Origin: Hydrogenovibrio sp965140365
GTDB taxonomy: Bacteria; Pseudomonadota; Gammaproteobacteria; Thiomicrospirales; Thiomicrospiraceae
Assembly (NCBI GenBank): GCA_965140365.1
Contig: OZ223196.1
Strand: one strand, 5' to 3'
Length of the DNA: 64,000 nt
The position numbers were made by a program, and so were the translations under genes. The notes under the pieces were generated by a model that did no database searches, was not told where the DNA came from, and was given only the letters and a program-made list of their open reading frames with translations. Of this stretch, positions 1 through 8,961 are shown piece by piece (positions within the stretch are counted from its first letter, which is position 1; each line of letters opens with the position of its first letter).

Positions 1-1339
1 TGGTGGCCGTATCGGTGGCGGGCATTTGGCATAAAGCCTCCGCCTCTTCCACACTCTGGTAGCCTGTACCCGTAACAGATTTACAACTTCCTGCTTCACC
101 GCCGGTTACGGCTTCCAGGCGGCCCACCTGGGTACCTGTCGTCGTATTACCTTTGGCCGTTTGCGAAGGCATTACCTTTTGCGGCGCTTTCGCCGGTGTT
201 TTTGGCTTAATCGTTGTCGATTGAGACTGTCGATTGTCGCCACCGGTGATTTTGTTACCGTTGCTCTGCGCTGGCTGAGACATCACCGAAAAACCGGTTG
301 CATTCGCTTTCGCAGGAACGGAACCACAGTACATTTGACTCTGGTCGGCCGGCAAATACTCGGTTCCTGTAATGGATGAACAGGTTCCTGTTTCATTACC
401 GGTCATTTTTTCAGCTCGCCCGACTTCGGTTCCGCTCACGCTTTGACCACGAGTGGTTTGCGTTTGCGTCACTTTTGCCGGCCTCGCCTCAGGTTGAGAA
501 CTGCAGCTCGCATTGAACTCTTCAGAGCCCAAATATTCCGTGCCGCTCACCAATTGACATGCACCGGTTTCAGCGCCTGTCATTTTCTTTTCACCTTGAC
601 CGACTTGCGTACCGGAAACGGTTTGACCACTTAGAGTTTGTGACTCGCCCACTTTTTGGGGTAACGGGTCGCTATTTCTCGGTTGCCGCATAGGTCGTGA
701 ACCGCCAGTTGAACAGGTTTTGCCTTTAGCGCATTTTTCGGCACGAACTTGCTTTGCAATCTCGCGCGTCGATGCATCCGGATTCGCCAATTTGGCTTTG
801 GCACCAGACTGACTTGTGCCTTTCGCTTTAAAAGCCTCCTGCCCGACTTTGCCTTTAGCTTGCGCCTGACGGTAGGCCTTCGATTGAAGGCGTCCGCTCG
901 GTTGCACGGCCACTTCAGGTTTTACCGCTTTACGGCGTTCTGAACGTGCCGCAGGCTTCGGTGTCTTAGACTGACGAGGTTCGACAATCGGCTCTTCCGG
1001 TTTTTGCTTGGCTTTCGCCTTCTGACTAGGGTGAGACGTTGACTTAGCCGCATCTGCCGCACTTTTCCCGTTTTTCTGTTGCTGTCTTTTCTGTTTCGCC
1101 GCTTCACGCCCTGCTGCGGACGCCGGAGTTGGCGCAGCAGCTGAAACTTGGCGACGAGAGCGAGACGGCTTAGAAGCAACTGGAGAAGGTGCAGGTGCCG
1201 CCGTTGTCGCAACCGGCTCGGGAGTGGATGGACGCTGGCGCGTCGCTGTCGAAGCTGACGCCTGCCCTCCCTTTCCTTTCACCTGTGCTTTTCGGCGCGC
1301 AATCGCTGCGGCTCGACCGCTTTGAGCATTGTTACTCAT
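1..1339 (-). CDS. csoS2: Carboxysome assembly protein CsoS2, N-terminal and middle part (3' end outside window)
   Basis: This is the scaffold protein that links RuBisCO to the alpha-carboxysome shell. About 446 residues are visible; the C-terminal region lies beyond position 1. The N-terminal part is basic and disordered, with short repeats of the type GRxAA..RRKA (residues 8-20) and GREAAKQKR. The later part holds the typical middle repeats: the VTGTEY/VSGTEY pattern recurs together with TGNETG, TGGEAG and paired cysteines. The start ATG at 1339 follows AAGGAGG on the minus strand. It is the third gene of the operon, 60 bases after cbbS. In some carboxysome operons csoS2 gives two isoforms by frameshifting; I saw no convincing slippery site here. 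Confidence 0.93.
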   Translation of the reverse strand, partial: MSNNAQSGRAAAIARRKAQVKGKGGQASASTATRQRPSTPEPVATTAAPAPSPVASKPSRSRRQVSAAAPTPASAAGREAAKQKRQQQKNGKSAADAAKSTSHPSQKAKAKQKPEEPIVEPRQSKTPKPAARSERRKAVKPEVAVQPSGRLQSKAYRQAQAKGKVGQEAFKAKGTSQSGAKAKLANPDASTREIAKQVRAEKCAKGKTCSTGGSRPMRQPRNSDPLPQKVGESQTLSGQTVSGTQVGQGEKKMTGAETGACQLVSGTEYLGSEEFNASCSSQPEARPAKVTQTQTTRGQSVSGTEVGRAEKMTGNETGTCSSITGTEYLPADQSQMYCGSVPAKANATGFSVMSQPAQSNGNKITGGDNRQSQSTTIKPKTPAKAPQKVMPSQTAKGNTTTGTQVGRLEAVTGGEAGSCKSVTGTGYQSVEEAEALCQMPATDTAT

Positions 1340-1398
1340 GCTAAAGCCTCCTTTTCGTCTTGATGACTCGTTTAATCTCGTTATTCGTTCCGTGCGAA

Positions 1399-1740
1399 TT
1401 ACATTCCGCGAGGACGGTAAACTACAAAATTGTGCCCTTGACACTGGGTGTAGTTGTCATATCCAATCAAACGAATCAAGTGGTTTGGGTAAGCGGCGCG
1501 ACAGGCGTCCAACTCAACCAAAACTTCATTTGGATCACGCGTACCAAACAATGGTAGCTTCCACATTCCCCAGTAATGTGCTGAGGCATTGGCCGGATCT
1601 TCATGCTCTAGAGCTGGTGTCCAGCCCTGGTTGATGATGTAAACAATCTGGTCGTAAACCTCATCCGCATTGAATTCCGGTAAAAACGAGAAGGTTTCCA
1701 ACGTGTACTGAGTACGGTAATCATCTGTTTGCATTGACAT
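1399..1740 (-). CDS. cbbS: RuBisCO small subunit, form I
   Basis: This is the 113-residue small subunit that caps the L8S8 RuBisCO holoenzyme packed into carboxysomes. The family core is visible: YTLETFSFLP near residue 12, YIINQGWTPALEHEDP near 33-48, YWGMWKLPLFGT near 55-66, and the closing segment with RLIGYDNYTQ. Length is normal for carboxysomal small subunits. The start ATG at 1740 follows AAGGAGATAAAA. It lies 45 bases downstream of cbbL and just upstream of csoS2, so it is in one operon with both. Confidence 0.97.
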   Translation of the reverse strand: MSMQTDDYRTQYTLETFSFLPEFNADEVYDQIVYIINQGWTPALEHEDPANASAHYWGMWKLPLFGTRDPNEVLVELDACRAAYPNHLIRLIGYDNYTQCQGHNFVVYRPRGM

Positions 1741-1785
1741 TTTTATCTCCTTGTATTGTTAGGATTCATTCAAATAAGATGCGGC

Positions 1786-3201
1786 TTAGCCCACATCCAA
1801 TTTGTCAACGGTATCGAACTCGAACTTGATCTCTTTCCAAGTTTCCAGAGCGACTGCCAATTCTTTACTCGTACGAGCCGCATCTCTCAAGATGTCTCCA
1901 CCCTCTCTTTCCAGGTCACGACCTTCGTTACGTGCTTTAACACAAGCTTCCAATGCCACACGGTTGGCTGCCGCACCGGCTGCGTTACCGCCTGGGTGAC
2001 CTTGCGTACCACCACCAAACTGAAGAACCGAATCGTCACCAAAGATATTCACCAATGCCGGCATGTGCCATACGTGGATACCACCGGAGGCTACCGCCAT
2101 CACACCAGGCATGGAACCCCAGTCCTGATCAAAGAACACACCACGTGAACGATCTTCTGGAACAAATGCTTCACGCAATTGATCAACGAAACCAAGCGTC
2201 GAAGCACGGTCACCTTCCAACTTACCAACAACCGTACCGGTATGTAGGTGGTCACCCCCTGACAAACGTAGGCACTTAGCCAATACGCGGAAATGAATAC
2301 CGTGGTTCGGGTTACGGTCGATTACGGCGTGCATGGCACGGTGAATGTGCAACAACATGCCATTTTCACGACACCAGTTCGCCAACGTGGTATTCGCTGT
2401 GAAACCAGCGGTCAAGAAGTCATGCATGATGATTGGCTGACCCAGCTCTTTAGCGAACTCGGCACGTTTCATCATTTCTTCAACGGTACCAGCGGTAACG
2501 TTCAAATAGTGACCTTTACGCTCACCGGTTTCCGCAGTCGCTTTATCAACCGCTTCGGCGACGAATTCAAAACGATCTCTCCAACGCTGGAAGGGTTGCG
2601 AGTTGATGTTTTCGTCATCCTTGGTCAAATCCAGACCACCGCGCAAACATTCATATACGGCACGTCCGTAGTTTTTAGCCGAAAGACCCAGTTTTGGTTT
2701 GATGGTACAACCCAACATAGGACGACCGTATTTGTTCAACTTATCACGCTCAACTTGAATCCCGGATGGTGGCCCACCACAGGTTTTAATGAACGCCATT
2801 GGGAAGCGTAGATCTTCCAAACGAAGTGAACGTACGGCTTTAAACCCGAATACGTTACCGACCAATGAAGTCAATACGTTTACAACAGACCCTTCTTCGA
2901 AAAGATCCAATGGGTAAGCGATGAATGCATAAAATGCATTTTTATCACCTGGGACATCTTCAATTCGGTATGCGCGACCTTTGTAGAACTCCATGTCCGT
3001 CAACAAATCCGTCCATACAGTCGTCCAGGTACCCGTTGATGATTCTGCCGCTACAGCCGCTGCTGCTTCTTCACGCGGTACACCATCTTGAGGAACAACC
3101 TTAAAACAAGCCAATAGATCTGTATCCAGAGGCGTATAATCTGGTGTCCAATAAGTCAGCTGGTAATCCTGTACACCAGCGTCAAACGTTTTACTCGCCA
3201 T
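1786..3201 (-). CDS. cbbL: RuBisCO large subunit, form IA
   Basis: This is the catalytic large subunit (471 residues) that carboxylates ribulose 1,5-bisphosphate in the Calvin cycle. Active-site segments are all present: KPKLGLS with the catalytic lysine, the carbamylated-lysine segment GGLDLTKDDENINSQPF (most family members have GGLDFTKDDE), the loop 6 region, and the C-terminal phosphate-binding glycines in GGGTQGHPGGN. Its association with csoS2 marks it as the carboxysomal form IA. The start ATG at 3201 follows AAGGAGAGC. No cbbR regulator is visible upstream; the next gene on that side is the metallo-beta-lactamase-fold gene. Confidence 0.98.
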   Translation of the reverse strand: MASKTFDAGVQDYQLTYWTPDYTPLDTDLLACFKVVPQDGVPREEAAAAVAAESSTGTWTTVWTDLLTDMEFYKGRAYRIEDVPGDKNAFYAFIAYPLDLFEEGSVVNVLTSLVGNVFGFKAVRSLRLEDLRFPMAFIKTCGGPPSGIQVERDKLNKYGRPMLGCTIKPKLGLSAKNYGRAVYECLRGGLDLTKDDENINSQPFQRWRDRFEFVAEAVDKATAETGERKGHYLNVTAGTVEEMMKRAEFAKELGQPIIMHDFLTAGFTANTTLANWCRENGMLLHIHRAMHAVIDRNPNHGIHFRVLAKCLRLSGGDHLHTGTVVGKLEGDRASTLGFVDQLREAFVPEDRSRGVFFDQDWGSMPGVMAVASGGIHVWHMPALVNIFGDDSVLQFGGGTQGHPGGNAAGAAANRVALEACVKARNEGRDLEREGGDILRDAARTSKELAVALETWKEIKFEFDTVDKLDVG

Positions 3202-3462
3202 AAATGCTCTCCTTGTTTTTGGAGTTGAAATAAATTCAAGTGCAATATTAGTGCGCCAACCTATAGGTGACTAATTGAAAGGCATGATGGTTAGAATTGA
3301 CGATAATCAATACTTTAAAAATAAATACTTATTTTTCAGTAACTTAAACAGAATCGTTTTTTCTAAAAATTCAAAACAAAATGGCATTTTTTTGATCAAA
3401 AAACTTGGAAGCGCTTCAAAAAAACCGTCCAAAAATATGACGCCACCCCATCAGAAAACAAA

Positions 3463-3472
3463 CCAGGCCTGG
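3463..3472. repeat. Iterated palindrome CCAGGCCTGG (first of 16 copies)
   Basis: Exact copies start at 3463, 12948, 15026, 16068, 22608, 28932, 30199, 39546, 39621, 44353, 48076, 51464, 51572, 56008, 57500 and 62761. Near copies: CCAGACCTGG at 21314, 42990, 54866 and 55337; CCAGGCCTGC at 37863 and 40087; GCAGGCCTGG at 46192 and 53644. Five exact copies are intergenic, mostly at gene ends; eleven are in genes, where they often encode Gln-Ala-Trp or Pro-Gly. A given 10-mer is expected far less than once in 64 kb. Confidence 0.9.
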
Positions 3473-3541
3473 TCAAAATAGCGCTAAAATGGATAGGGAT
3501 AGAAAAGGAAAGTCGGAAACGGCATTTGTCAGGTGACAAAT

Positions 3542-3574
3542 AAAAAAGGCCTCATTGCAATGCAATGAAACCTT
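3542..3574 (-). terminator. Hairpin terminator after the MBL-fold gene
   Basis: The stem TCATTGCA / TGCAATGA with flanking AAAGG / CCTTT forms a long hairpin. Read on the minus strand it ends in a run of T, 46 bases after the stop of the gene ending at 3620. The A-run on the other side would let it act in both directions. Confidence 0.75.
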
Positions 3575-3619
3575 TTAATATGCTGAACGCGGTTATTAAG
3601 GCCGCCGTTCGAACAAAAA

Positions 3620-4717
3620 TTACTCGAAGTTTTCGCCTAAATCGCCACCGGTCATCTCACGATAAATATGACTGGCATTATTTCGATGCGTCTGTTCGAA
3701 GACTGGACGGTCCTGATACATCGATTGATCAATTTCCAAAGCGTCCTCTTCCGAACCGCCCCGGTCGATGATTTTCTGCACTTCGGTTTGCATATACGTC
3801 AGATAATCATAGGTGTCACGCTTAATGGTCGCCATATCGGTCGGCGCACCATGCCCCGGAATCACTTTGACATCGTTCGGCATCGCCGCCATCATCCGGT
3901 CAAAAGATTCCACCCAGTGCAGCGTATTCGTGTAAGAGAACAACGCCAACATCCGGGAGTTATAAGCCAAGTCGCCGGTCAACAGCAGCTTACGGCTTGG
4001 TACATACACCAATGTCGAACCTGGGGTATGGCCGGGGCCAAAGTTCAAGACTTCAACGGCCTCGCCACCACCGACATCGACGGTCAATTTATCGTCAAAG
4101 GTGGTGAATTGGTCCGACACATCACGTGCCGAATGGGTGATTTCCGCCCCCACTCGCGACGACCAATGTTCTTTAATCGACTTAAAGCCTTTATGAAAAT
4201 CATCATTAGCACGTTTATGCGAATACAGGTTTTTCACGCCCACATCCACCCAATAACTGGCGCCGAGATAAGCATGGCCTTGACTGTTTTCCACCGCAAC
4301 CCATTTCACTGGTTTGTCAGTATAAGAACGAATCATTTTATGGAACGCGGCCGCTACGGCCGGATTCGGCCCCGCATTGAACACAAAAACGCCGTCTTTA
4401 AAAATCATAAACGTCAGGTTATTGTTCAACCCGTAGTTGGACGGATTATGCCAGATCAAACTTCCGACCACCGTATAAACGCCATCGGTCACTTTTACAG
4501 GCTTCGGCAAATGTACCGTCGGGCCAATGTAACCCGCCTTGCGTTCGGTTTTGACCACTTCTTGCGCATACCCACTGTAAGTCGTGTCCCCTCCCATTTC
4601 CTTCGCATAGGTTTCAAACCCCATGACATAAGGGTCACCGGCCTTATCTCCGGCCGAAAATACCGCACCGGATACAAAACCGGACGACAAAATCAACGTT
4701 GATAATAGTTGTCGCAT
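3620..4717 (-). CDS. Exported metallo-beta-lactamase-fold protein with altered metal-binding motif
   Basis: This 365-residue protein has an N-terminal signal peptide (MRQLLSTLILSSGFVSGAVFSAG) and the fold signature of the metallo-beta-lactamase superfamily: GPGHTPGS, LLLTGDL and VIPGHGAP supply the later metal ligands. The usual HxHxDHxxG motif is replaced by NSQGHAYLG, so three of the four first-site ligands are lost or moved. It resembles the SoxH-like/quinoprotein-associated branch in size and export, but the substrate is unknown. I chose the ATG at 4717 because AAGGA lies eight bases upstream; an ATG at 4732 is possible. It is the last gene of a TetR-headed operon, 50 bases after the small membrane protein gene. 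Confidence 0.8.
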   Translation of the reverse strand: MRQLLSTLILSSGFVSGAVFSAGDKAGDPYVMGFETYAKEMGGDTTYSGYAQEVVKTERKAGYIGPTVHLPKPVKVTDGVYTVVGSLIWHNPSNYGLNNNLTFMIFKDGVFVFNAGPNPAVAAAFHKMIRSYTDKPVKWVAVENSQGHAYLGASYWVDVGVKNLYSHKRANDDFHKGFKSIKEHWSSRVGAEITHSARDVSDQFTTFDDKLTVDVGGGEAVEVLNFGPGHTPGSTLVYVPSRKLLLTGDLAYNSRMLALFSYTNTLHWVESFDRMMAAMPNDVKVIPGHGAPTDMATIKRDTYDYLTYMQTEVQKIIDRGGSEEDALEIDQSMYQDRPVFEQTHRNNASHIYREMTGGDLGENFE

Positions 4718-4767
4718 AACTTTTTCCTTCATATACGCTAATCAATTGAATATTAAAATCGGTGCGC

Positions 4768-5166
4768 TCAGGCTTTTTGCACCGAGCCGTCCACGGGTTT
4801 GGAAAAAAAAGTGGCGCGAATAAGCCCCCAGCTAAACCGCTCGGAATGGTTCCACGGCATCAACGACATAAAACGCGCCAGGAAACAATAGTCGAAAAAC
4901 ACCATTGCCGAAGTGCCGAGAATAATGAGGTAATATAAAAAGAACAGCGGCGGATACAGTGCGACCAATAACAATGCCAGATAAGCCAACCGCACCTGAA
5001 CAGGAAAGGCTTTCACATCGGGCTTACGGACATAAAAATGCACTACTTGTATCACATTGAAGACAATGGCCGCTTCAATGCCATAAGGCACGCCTGCCAC
5101 ACCCGCAATCAACAACGCATCCGTAATGGCCCAATACCACCACACCAAATCCATTTTTAAAATCAT
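4768..5166 (-). CDS. Small integral membrane protein, unknown function
   Basis: The 132-residue product is largely hydrophobic, with about three to four membrane segments (near residues 6-22, 28-40, 55-80 and 80-95). I do not recognise the family. The ATG at 5166 is preferred because GGAG sits seven bases upstream; a longer reading frame from a TTG at 5226 would overlap the TetR gene and has no ribosome site. It sits between the TetR gene and the exported MBL-fold gene with short gaps, so it probably shares their control and may act with the MBL-fold protein at the membrane. Confidence 0.75.
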   Translation of the reverse strand: MILKMDLVWWYWAITDALLIAGVAGVPYGIEAAIVFNVIQVVHFYVRKPDVKAFPVQVRLAYLALLLVALYPPLFFLYYLIILGTSAMVFFDYCFLARFMSLMPWNHSERFSWGLIRATFFSKPVDGSVQKA

Positions 5167-5218
5167 TTTCGCTCCTAGAGATCTACTGTAAAAAAATTCA
5201 TTCACCAAACTAAGCGCA

Positions 5219-5812
5219 TCACTCAACCGCCAAAGCTCGCCAAGCCGCTTCGGTCAATTCGTCGAAATGCGTCATCAACGGCGTGGTCAACACCCCATCC
5301 AAATACAATTGGATCAAACGCAAAACGCTGCCATAAGCAATGGACGACGCGACCATCACATCCATTCGGCGTAATATGCCAGTGTCCTGCCCTTCCAAAA
5401 TAACATCGCGTAACGTCATAAAAGGTTTCGCCGAACAAATGGGTTTGACCGACGGCATGAACTCTTTATGGCGTGCATACAAAATAAACTGCTCCACATC
5501 CGGATAGGTTTTCGCAAACCGCAACATCCACTCCACCAAAGCGAAATAACGAGCCTTCACGTCTTGGTGCTGCGCCAAAATCTCAGCCTGCTCCGCTTCA
5601 ATGGTGGCCAACAAGTGGTGCATCAACTCTGTGGCCAGAGTTTCTTTATCTTTAAAGGCATGATAAATCGAACCGGTACTGACGCCCGAGTGCTCCACCA
5701 AATCTGGAATCGAGGTATTGAAAAACCCCTTTTCCACGAACAACGTCAACGCACTTTGCAAAATACGTTTTTTGGAGGCACTGATATCGGAAGCTTCAAA
5801 AAAGTTAGCCAT
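5219..5812 (-). CDS. TetR/AcrR family transcriptional regulator
   Basis: This is a 197-residue TetR repressor. Residues 12-58 form the helix-turn-helix domain (KKRILQSALTLFVEKGF, then TSIPDLVEHSGVSTGSIYHAFKDKETL). The rest is the all-helical ligand and dimer domain, whose ligand cannot be read from sequence. It heads an operon with the small membrane protein and the MBL-fold protein, and a perfect tandem palindrome immediately upstream of its start suggests that it represses itself and the operon. Confidence 0.92.
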   Translation of the reverse strand: MANFFEASDISASKKRILQSALTLFVEKGFFNTSIPDLVEHSGVSTGSIYHAFKDKETLATELMHHLLATIEAEQAEILAQHQDVKARYFALVEWMLRFAKTYPDVEQFILYARHKEFMPSVKPICSAKPFMTLRDVILEGQDTGILRRMDVMVASSIAYGSVLRLIQLYLDGVLTTPLMTHFDELTEAAWRALAVE

Positions 5813-5840
5813 ACGTCTTTTATTTCTCGCGTCAATTATT

Positions 5841-5872
5841 TTAGAATGATTATTCTAGAATACTTATTCTAA
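5841..5872. promoter_or_regulatory. Palindromic operator upstream of the TetR gene
   Basis: A 32-base near-perfect palindrome is made of TTAGAAT / ATTCTAGAAT / ATTCTAA elements. It reads the same on both strands apart from two central spacer bases and lies 29 bases before the TetR start. The nested half-sites fit two TetR dimers. Confidence 0.75.
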
Positions 5873-6246
5873 CTCCAATCAAAAAAACTGATTGGCGTAA
5901 TAAAGAAACCTCTTGCGTTGGTTTCAAAAACCAAAACTTTATAAAAAAAGGTTTAAAAACGCATTTAAACAGCAGAAAAGGTTTTAATCTATGTACATTT
6001 ACTTATAATCTATTTTAAGCTTTTCATTGAAGTGTGAAAAAACCATGAAGGGCATGACCATAGTATGACGCTATGTTTTCCATAACCGATTGATTCTTGG
6101 AATATTTTAATCATCATTAAGTTTTATACACCCATAAATATAAATTTTTTCTAATTCCATTAACCACACTGAGTACTTAAGATGACCGCAAAGCCATAAC
6201 ATGGGCTTATACTAGATAAAAGATATTAATATCGAGGAATAGCAAG
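5873..6246 (+). promoter_or_regulatory. AT-rich leader and promoter region of the respiratory operon
   Basis: No gene is seen in this gap. TATACT at about 6211 could be the -10 box, about 35 bases before the first start codon, which is preceded by GAGGA. The imperfect repeat TTGGTTT / AAACCAA near 5918-5936 may be an operator. I see no clear -35 box. Confidence 0.4.
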
Positions 6247-7704
6247 ATGGATTTAATCAGCTTATATCCAACCTGGTACGAACCAATTGTCGGTTCAGGC
6301 TGGGTGGTTGCGCTTATCGCAACCTTCCACGTGCTGGCCTCCCACACTTCCGTGGGAGCCGCACTTCTCTTTGCCTACCTGTCTCATAAAGCCTACAAAG
6401 AAGACCGAGAAGATCTGCTGGATTTTATTAAGAAATACGGCCTTTTCTTGCTGGTCTTTACCTATGTAGCCGGTTCCATCACCGGGCCGGGGATCTGGTA
6501 CTCAACCACCGTCGCCAGTCCGAACGGCATCGGCGCCCTGATCCACTCCTTCGTGTGGAAGTGGGCCACAGAATGGGTTTTCTTCGTCATCGAAGTGGTC
6601 GGTGTATACATGATTGTGTATCTGGTCGGCAAGGTCGACAAAAAAACGCACATGAAAATCTCACTGATTTTCGGGATCGCCTCTTTCGCGACCATGGTCA
6701 TTATCGTCGGGATACTCTCGTTCATGATGGTTCCAGGGAAAGAAATCTGGTTTGAAGAAGGCGGGTACCTGAACGGTTTCTACGGCACCAACACCTTTGC
6801 GCAACTGGGTATGCGTGTGGCGTTCATGTTCACCATGACAGCGGTCGTTGGCGGGATTATCATTTCCGGCATCAAAGACCCGGCCTTCAAAAAAGAAATG
6901 GCCCGCAAACTGGGTTGGCTAGGGATTATCTCCACCTTGATTGGTGCCGCCATGTTCCAATGGTATTTAACGTCTGTACCGGACCAAGCTATTCTGGTCA
7001 TGGAAAACCGTTTGCCGAACTACTTCCAAGCCAGCATCATGGCCGTATTGGCGGGTACGTTAGCTTACTTCATCATTACCATGTTACGTCCTCAAACCTT
7101 GGTTCAAGGCTTTGCCGGTGCTATGACCATTATCATTCTGGTGGCGGGCCTATGGCCTGAAGAGACCGCGCGTGAATCCATGCGTAAACCTTGGGTGGCC
7201 GGTCAATACGTTTATTCCAACCAGGTGGTTGGGCGTGACGTACCAGGCATGGATATTAAATCTCAACTACCGACCATCGAAAAAGTCGGCATCCTAAAGG
7301 CGCATCCATTTACGCCTGAACACCTGAAAGAAGTCAATAACGGCAACATGATTCAGGCGGGTGAATTCATCGCCATGACCTATTGCTCCAATTGTCACTC
7401 TCCAAGTGCCACCGGGATTCGTCCTCTGCGTCGTTACTTCCCTGACGGCATCACGCAAGCACGCATGGAAGAATATGTTCGCGGGGTACTCACCACCGGC
7501 AACATCGCTTACATGCCGAAAATGCCGATGCTGGAATCCGAAGTCAAAGCCTTATCAGCCTTCTTGGTCATGAATAAGGAAGGCGGCGAACCGGCCGTCA
7601 CTGCGGCGATTAAAAAAGAAATCTCAGACCGTGACCGTGCGCTGGCCATTAAACAGGCCGACGACAAAGTCGCAAGTCTGACCGTTGAACAGGAGGGCAA
7701 ATAA
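6247..7704 (+). CDS. CydA-like membrane protein with C-terminal haem c domain
   Basis: This 485-residue protein has about eight membrane helices in residues 15-300 and a periplasmic cytochrome c domain with the haem motif CSNCH at residues 380-384. The membrane part has features of cytochrome bd subunit I relatives: FHVLASHTSVG in helix 1 with candidate haem-ligand histidines and SITGPGIWYST after helix 2. I do not see the GRQPW quinol loop of true CydA. It is the first gene of an operon with a flavocytochrome c sulfide dehydrogenase, so it may take electrons from that enzyme through its own haem c and pass them to oxygen or to quinone. The next gene overlaps its stop by one base. Confidence 0.75.
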   Translation: MDLISLYPTWYEPIVGSGWVVALIATFHVLASHTSVGAALLFAYLSHKAYKEDREDLLDFIKKYGLFLLVFTYVAGSITGPGIWYSTTVASPNGIGALIHSFVWKWATEWVFFVIEVVGVYMIVYLVGKVDKKTHMKISLIFGIASFATMVIIVGILSFMMVPGKEIWFEEGGYLNGFYGTNTFAQLGMRVAFMFTMTAVVGGIIISGIKDPAFKKEMARKLGWLGIISTLIGAAMFQWYLTSVPDQAILVMENRLPNYFQASIMAVLAGTLAYFIITMLRPQTLVQGFAGAMTIIILVAGLWPEETARESMRKPWVAGQYVYSNQVVGRDVPGMDIKSQLPTIEKVGILKAHPFTPEHLKEVNNGNMIQAGEFIAMTYCSNCHSPSATGIRPLRRYFPDGITQARMEEYVRGVLTTGNIAYMPKMPMLESEVKALSAFLVMNKEGGEPAVTAAIKKEISDRDRALAIKQADDKVASLTVEQEGK

Positions 7705-8951
7705 TGGACGCTGCTCAAGTTGCTCAGGTTACTGAGATGATGTACGCCCTGCGTAACCCCGCAGGGATTCCAACCTATCCGATTATTTTCATTGCACTGG
7801 GGGTTTTGACCTTCGCCATGCACATTTTCTTTGTGCAACTGATGCTGGGTACTTCTTTGATTACTCTCATCGGCGCTTTTAGTCAAAACGCTTACTGGCG
7901 TCGCCTAGGGGCGGCCATGCTCGAAATCGCCAAGGTGTCCGTCTCGGTCGCCATTGTGATCGGGGTCGCGCCGTTACTGTTTGTGCAGGTCACCTACGAT
8001 CCGCACTGGTACACTTCGAACGTGTTGTCCGCCGACTGGGTCATTTCCTTTATCGTCATTTTGATTCTGGCGTATTGGGCGATGTACTTCTATTACTTCC
8101 GCAACAACAAAGAAAGTGATAAAACCCTAACACCGAAATCTCGCTGGTCAATGGTTGTCAGCTTGGCGTTGATGTTGGTTGTCGGCTTCATCATGCACAG
8201 TTTGACCAAACAAATGTTGCATCCTGAACTGTGGCAAGAATGGTATATGCAGAACGGTACGTTAGATTATTCTGGTTCGAAACTGCATGCTTACAGCCCT
8301 TGGCGTTTTGCCTTCTTCATCAGTTTGGCGATTCCGGTCGCCGGTGCCATGCTGGTCACCTACCGTCGCTTTAAGTCGGTACGAGAAGATGCCGATCACG
8401 ACTACTTGAACTGGGCGGCAGGCGTCGGCAAGAAATGGATGTTGGTCGGTTCCGTTATCTCAACCGTGCTTTACATCGGCTGGATGATGACCTTACCGGA
8501 AACCGCTGGCAATTTCGCGACCTCCTTCTGGGGCATTATCGGTGGCGCGGCCGTTCTGTTCTACGGTGTCTGGGGCTTAATCCGCCTGAGAGGCGAAGCA
8601 CGCATCTGCAGCTATATGGCCTTACCAATGGGGCTCGTGGTTGGCTTGATTGTGGCGATCTCTCGTGAAGTGTTGCGTTACGACATCCTGAACGGCTTCT
8701 TCAACTACAGCTTCTTCGACTACAAAGTCATTGCAGACTGGTACTCCACTGGCTTGTTCTTCCTGACCTTTGCGATTGTCGGGGGAAGCGTCTTGGCTTA
8801 CTTCCTGACCATCGCGTGGAAAGCCGGTCAAACCGTTGGTGTTTACACCCCCGGTGAGACCGTCAACAAAATGGGAACAATCGCGATTTGGATCATGACT
8901 CTATGGATGGTTCAATTCTTTGCGGTTGGCTTCTATATCTGGTCACTGTAA
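7704..8951 (+). CDS. CydA-like membrane protein, partner of the preceding gene
   Basis: The 415-residue product has about ten hydrophobic segments and no c-type haem motif. It appears to be a distant paralogue of the preceding protein: LGTSLITLIGAF aligns with VGAALLFAYLSH, and IGVAPLLFVQVTYDPHWYTS aligns with the SITGPGIWYSTTVASP segment. Conserved histidines occur in AMHIFFVQ, PHWYTS and MHSLTKQMLH. The pair therefore looks like a heterodimeric CydA-type membrane complex. The start codon overlaps the previous stop, and the next gene follows after ten bases, so translation is probably coupled. The exact electron acceptor is inference. Confidence 0.7.
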   Translation: MDAAQVAQVTEMMYALRNPAGIPTYPIIFIALGVLTFAMHIFFVQLMLGTSLITLIGAFSQNAYWRRLGAAMLEIAKVSVSVAIVIGVAPLLFVQVTYDPHWYTSNVLSADWVISFIVILILAYWAMYFYYFRNNKESDKTLTPKSRWSMVVSLALMLVVGFIMHSLTKQMLHPELWQEWYMQNGTLDYSGSKLHAYSPWRFAFFISLAIPVAGAMLVTYRRFKSVREDADHDYLNWAAGVGKKWMLVGSVISTVLYIGWMMTLPETAGNFATSFWGIIGGAAVLFYGVWGLIRLRGEARICSYMALPMGLVVGLIVAISREVLRYDILNGFFNYSFFDYKVIADWYSTGLFFLTFAIVGGSVLAYFLTIAWKAGQTVGVYTPGETVNKMGTIAIWIMTLWMVQFFAVGFYIWSL

Positions 8952-8961
8952 GGAGAAGACA

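Larger units (their letters stand above)
3202..3619. promoter_or_regulatory. Intergenic control region upstream of cbbL
   Basis: No gene is seen in this AT-rich 418-base gap. It should hold the cbbL promoter on the minus strand. The palindrome ACCTATAGGT at 3259-3268 and a TAATAT box just downstream on the minus strand are possible elements, but I cannot assign a proven promoter. It also holds the CCAGGCCTGG palindrome (3463) and the terminator of the gene to its right. Confidence 0.4.

Noticed and set aside
380..460. Possible frameshift slippery site in csoS2 (run of A on the minus strand)
   Set aside because: The A-run in GAA AAA ATG is not in the frame needed for a -1 heptamer, and no downstream structure was evident.
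3668..4702. 344-codon open frame on the plus strand opposite the MBL-fold gene
   Set aside because: It is the antisense shadow of the MBL-fold gene, rich in His/Arg, without ribosome site or known motif.
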